16,493 nucleotides of DNA, from assembly GCA_025997955.1 (NCBI GenBank), contig BNVH01000077.1, positions 1 through 16,493 of the forward strand, given 5' to 3'. The notes under the pieces are model-generated. The model had not been told where the DNA came from. It worked only from the letters and a program-made list of their open reading frames with translations, and did not search any database. The stretch is from Synergistales bacterium. Its GTDB lineage: Bacteria; Synergistota; Synergistia; Synergistales; Aminobacteriaceae. Below, in pieces: positions 15,411 to 16,493 of this stretch (its first letter is position 1; the number at the start of each line of letters is the position of its first letter). A program made the position numbers and the translations under genes.

Positions 15411-15430
15411 ATCACCCCCTTTCAGGGGGG
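15411..15430 (-). promoter_or_regulatory. Hairpin sequestering the ribosome binding site of the small peptide
   Basis: On the minus strand CCCCCT pairs with AGGGGG around a GAA loop (15429-15415), covering the Shine-Dalgarno AGGGGGTGAT. A second G-run (GGGG, 15435-15432) just upstream could compete for the C-run and open the site. Confidence 0.6.
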
Positions 15431-15475
15431 AACCCCAGACAGCTTACGCGATGTTCTGCGCCTACCCTGACTTGC

Positions 15476-15481
15476 ATTATA
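15476..15481 (-). promoter_or_regulatory. Possible -10 element of the small peptide gene
   Basis: On the minus strand a perfect TATAAT lies about 70 nt upstream of the GTG start. No good -35 is found at 16-18 nt, so it is only a candidate. Confidence 0.4.
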
Positions 15482-15512
15482 CATGAATAATGCCAAAAAT
15501 AAAAACAAGTGT

Positions 15513-15539
15513 TCGCGCACCAAACTCTTGGCAGAGAAC
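15513..15539 (+). pseudogene. Fragment of a third PIN-toxin gene
   Basis: About 20 bases match the PIN pair A gene at 14694-14713 with two differences, and the reading SRTKLLAEN parallels SRTKLLTER there. It runs directly into a terminator hairpin. It is short, so the assignment rests on the surrounding duplication pattern. Confidence 0.45.
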
Positions 15540-15585
15540 AGCCGCTCCCCAAAAGAGAACGGCTGTTAATTTGTTTTAATTTTGC
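15537..15585 (+). terminator. Terminator, diverged partial copy of the flagellin terminator region
   Basis: AACAGCCG pairs with CGGCTGTT, then TAATTTGTTTTAATTTTGC. The segment aligns without gaps to 14216-14264 (offset 1321), including the unusual downstream T-rich tail, so it derives from the same source. Confidence 0.65.
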
Positions 15586-15610
15586 TCAAATCGCCTACAT
15601 TGTATATAAT
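15582..15610 (+). promoter_or_regulatory. Promoter of a truncated gene
   Basis: TTGCTC and TATAAT are separated by exactly 17 nt, followed by GGAGG at 15629-15633 and an ATG at 15642. Confidence 0.5.
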
Positions 15611-15641
15611 AATTGCATTAACTAATATGGAGGTGTTTGTT

Positions 15642-15704
15642 ATGGAGATGTTTTTCAAGGACCTGATGGCTGCTCCTACTTGTTTGCTAAACATTACTCA
15701 CTGA
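15642..15704 (+). pseudogene. 5' fragment of an unidentified gene cut off by PIN pair B
   Basis: A promoter, a GGAGG ribosome site and an ATG in good order lead to only 20 codons (MEMFFKDLMAAP, then CLL and a stop). The last codons overlap the 3' end of the minus-strand partner of pair B, so the gene appears truncated where that module joins. What it encoded cannot be told from this start. It could alternatively be an intact 20-residue peptide. Confidence 0.4.
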
Positions 15705-15888
15705 CGACTTTTTTCAAACGTACAGGCGGCCAAGATACAGGCTTAATATTAAATTCCTCCAATATTGGCGCGGACAACGCTCTAAGATAGGCGACTTCTT
15801 CCTCCAGCGTCATCTCCTTAGTCTCTTCGTAGAGTTTAACTCGAACCTCGTCGAGCCAAATATCGCTCGGATGTCTATCGTCCATCAT
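15694..15888 (-). CDS. Small partner (probable antitoxin) of PIN pair B
   Basis: This 64-residue acidic protein has HPSDIWLDEVRVKLYEETKE, then M-T-L-E-E-E-V-A-Y and a C-terminal P-P with V-V-S-E, matching the partner of pair A through its whole length. AAAGGAGG precedes two adjacent ATG codons (15888 and 15885); either may be used. It overlaps the end of the PIN gene by 14 nt, giving translational coupling. Its 3' end meets a truncated plus-strand gene. Confidence 0.65.
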   Translation of the reverse strand: MMDDRHPSDIWLDEVRVKLYEETKEMTLEEEVAYLRALSAPILEEFNIKPVSWPPVRLKKVVSE

Positions 15889-16357
15889 CTAAAACCTCCT
15901 TTGATGTGCAAATCGCAACGCTTCGATAACCATTATCGTAGTTTATTCGTCCCGTTAAGAGCCTTGTACGCTCCCTATTGATATGTTCAAAATTATAAGA
16001 AATCACACAATCAAGTCCGTGAATAGACGCTATCGCGATATGCGTTGCATCAATCCTGTATTTTACAGGTATAACACCATTTTTTATATAAAGATTCGCA
16101 AGTCTGTTTGCTTCTCCCTCAATATCAAAAGTTATGACGCTGTATTTATCAATCAGCGTCAACATATCACTTCGCTTCGGCTCAATTGCTTCTCTCAATT
16201 CGTCCGTGGCATATATAGAAGTATATCCTTCAAACTCCCCTGCCCCAATGGCTTTGAACAGCCGTACGGTGTCTGCATGACCGTCCCTGTCTTCGTCGAA
16301 ATAATAATTGAAAACCGTAGTCTCAAGATATAATCGCAAATTATTGATACCAATCAC
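15875..16357 (-). CDS. PIN-domain (VapC-like) probable toxin, pair B
   Basis: From GTG 16357 the product has 160 residues and parallels pair A along its whole length: Y-L-E-T-T, the FNYYFDEDRDGHAD stretch, T-D-E-L-R-E-A, D-A-T-H-I-A and S-Y-N-F-E-H-I. The acidic PIN residues are conserved. The frame is open 25 codons further upstream, but that part is encoded by the direct repeat and the promoter, and its alignment with pair A begins at the GTG. The start is as uncertain as in A: GTG or an ATT/ATC just after a GGGGTGAT site. Transcription runs toward pair A. Confidence 0.8.
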   Translation of the reverse strand: MIGINNLRLYLETTVFNYYFDEDRDGHADTVRLFKAIGAGEFEGYTSIYATDELREAIEPKRSDMLTLIDKYSVITFDIEGEANRLANLYIKNGVIPVKYRIDATHIAIASIHGLDCVISYNFEHINRERTRLLTGRINYDNGYRSVAICTSKEVLDDGR

Positions 16358-16365
16358 CCCGCGTA

Positions 16366-16374
16366 ATTGTAGCA
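16366..16374 (-). promoter_or_regulatory. Extended -10 promoter of PIN pair B
   Basis: On the minus strand TGCTACAAT lies 8 nt before the GTG at 16357, a near-leaderless arrangement like that of pair A. No clear -35 is seen. Confidence 0.45.
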
Positions 16375-16400
16375 TATATTTCGCCAACCTATCGTCCGTC

Positions 16401-16493
16401 CTGCCGCCCGCTTCTCTCAACATTTTCACCACAACAAAACAGCCGCTCCTCGAAAGGGGGCGGCTGTTTAATTCAACGAAGTTGGAAATATGA
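16401..16493 (+). repeat. Direct repeat copy 3 (runs out of the window)
   Basis: These 93 bases equal 15090-15182 with a single difference and contain the terminator hairpin (AGCCGCTCCT/GGGGGCGGCT at 16441-16465). The flagellin-tail part of the repeat is absent here: the left boundary falls directly upstream of pair B. Identity continues to the last base of the window, so the true end lies beyond. Confidence 0.85.

Noticed and set aside
15199..15486. Plus-strand 95-codon frame over the small peptide locus
   Set aside because: No ribosome site before its starts and no family resemblance; the minus-strand 27-codon frame has a strong ribosome site and a regular helix pattern, so the plus strand is better read as antisense RNA.
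16358..16432. 25-codon upstream extension of the pair B PIN gene
   Set aside because: It is encoded by the direct repeat and by the probable promoter; alignment with pair A begins at the GTG 16357.
14128..16493. Repeats as a CRISPR array
   Set aside because: Only three long copies with very unequal spacing that contain genes; they derive from a flagellin tail and terminator.

Overview
The window most likely comes from a motile member of the Synergistota. That is an inference from the style of the flagellin N-terminus, the FliW-CsrA module, the cysteine-bearing L28 protein and the moderately GC-rich codon use; no phylogenetic marker in the window settles it.

Positions 1-1800 are accessory DNA. 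They hold the right end of an IS200/IS605-type element (last codons of TnpA plus its terminal hairpin). A minus-strand AlbA_2/Schlafen-type ATP-binding regulator gene follows, with its own terminator and a probable promoter. Positions 1800-2160 carry rpmB (ribosomal protein L28) behind an extended -10 promoter, closed by a strong hairpin.

Positions 2128-14245 are the flagellar filament region. A textbook sigma-28 promoter (TAAA, 16 nt, GCCGATAA) opens a tightly packed operon flgM-flgN-flgK-flgL-fliW-csrA, followed by a separately led flagellin gene. The genes form one control loop. FlgM holds sigma-28 until it is exported. FlgN chaperones FlgK and FlgL. FlgK and FlgL join hook to filament. 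FliW binds flagellin or CsrA, and CsrA represses flagellin translation. The flagellin leader carries two hairpins that each show the same AGGAC pentaloop, and the Shine-Dalgarno is itself ACAGGAGG, so the CsrA target is visible in sequence. FlgK (1015 aa), FlgL (1489 aa) and flagellin (841 aa) are all far longer than usual because of enlarged, partly repetitive central regions.

Positions 14128-16493 are a mosaic of duplicated pieces. A direct repeat made of the flagellin 3' end and its terminator occurs three times, the third copy running out of the window. Between the copies lie two paralogous PIN-domain toxin plus small partner gene pairs facing each other, a decayed flagellin tail, fragments of a further module, and an unannotated small locus at 15199-15481. 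That locus encodes a 27-residue amphipathic peptide on the minus strand. Its ribosome binding site is locked in a GC hairpin, and a converging promoter reads antisense to it. This has the design of a type I toxin-antitoxin system and is the best candidate for something undescribed.
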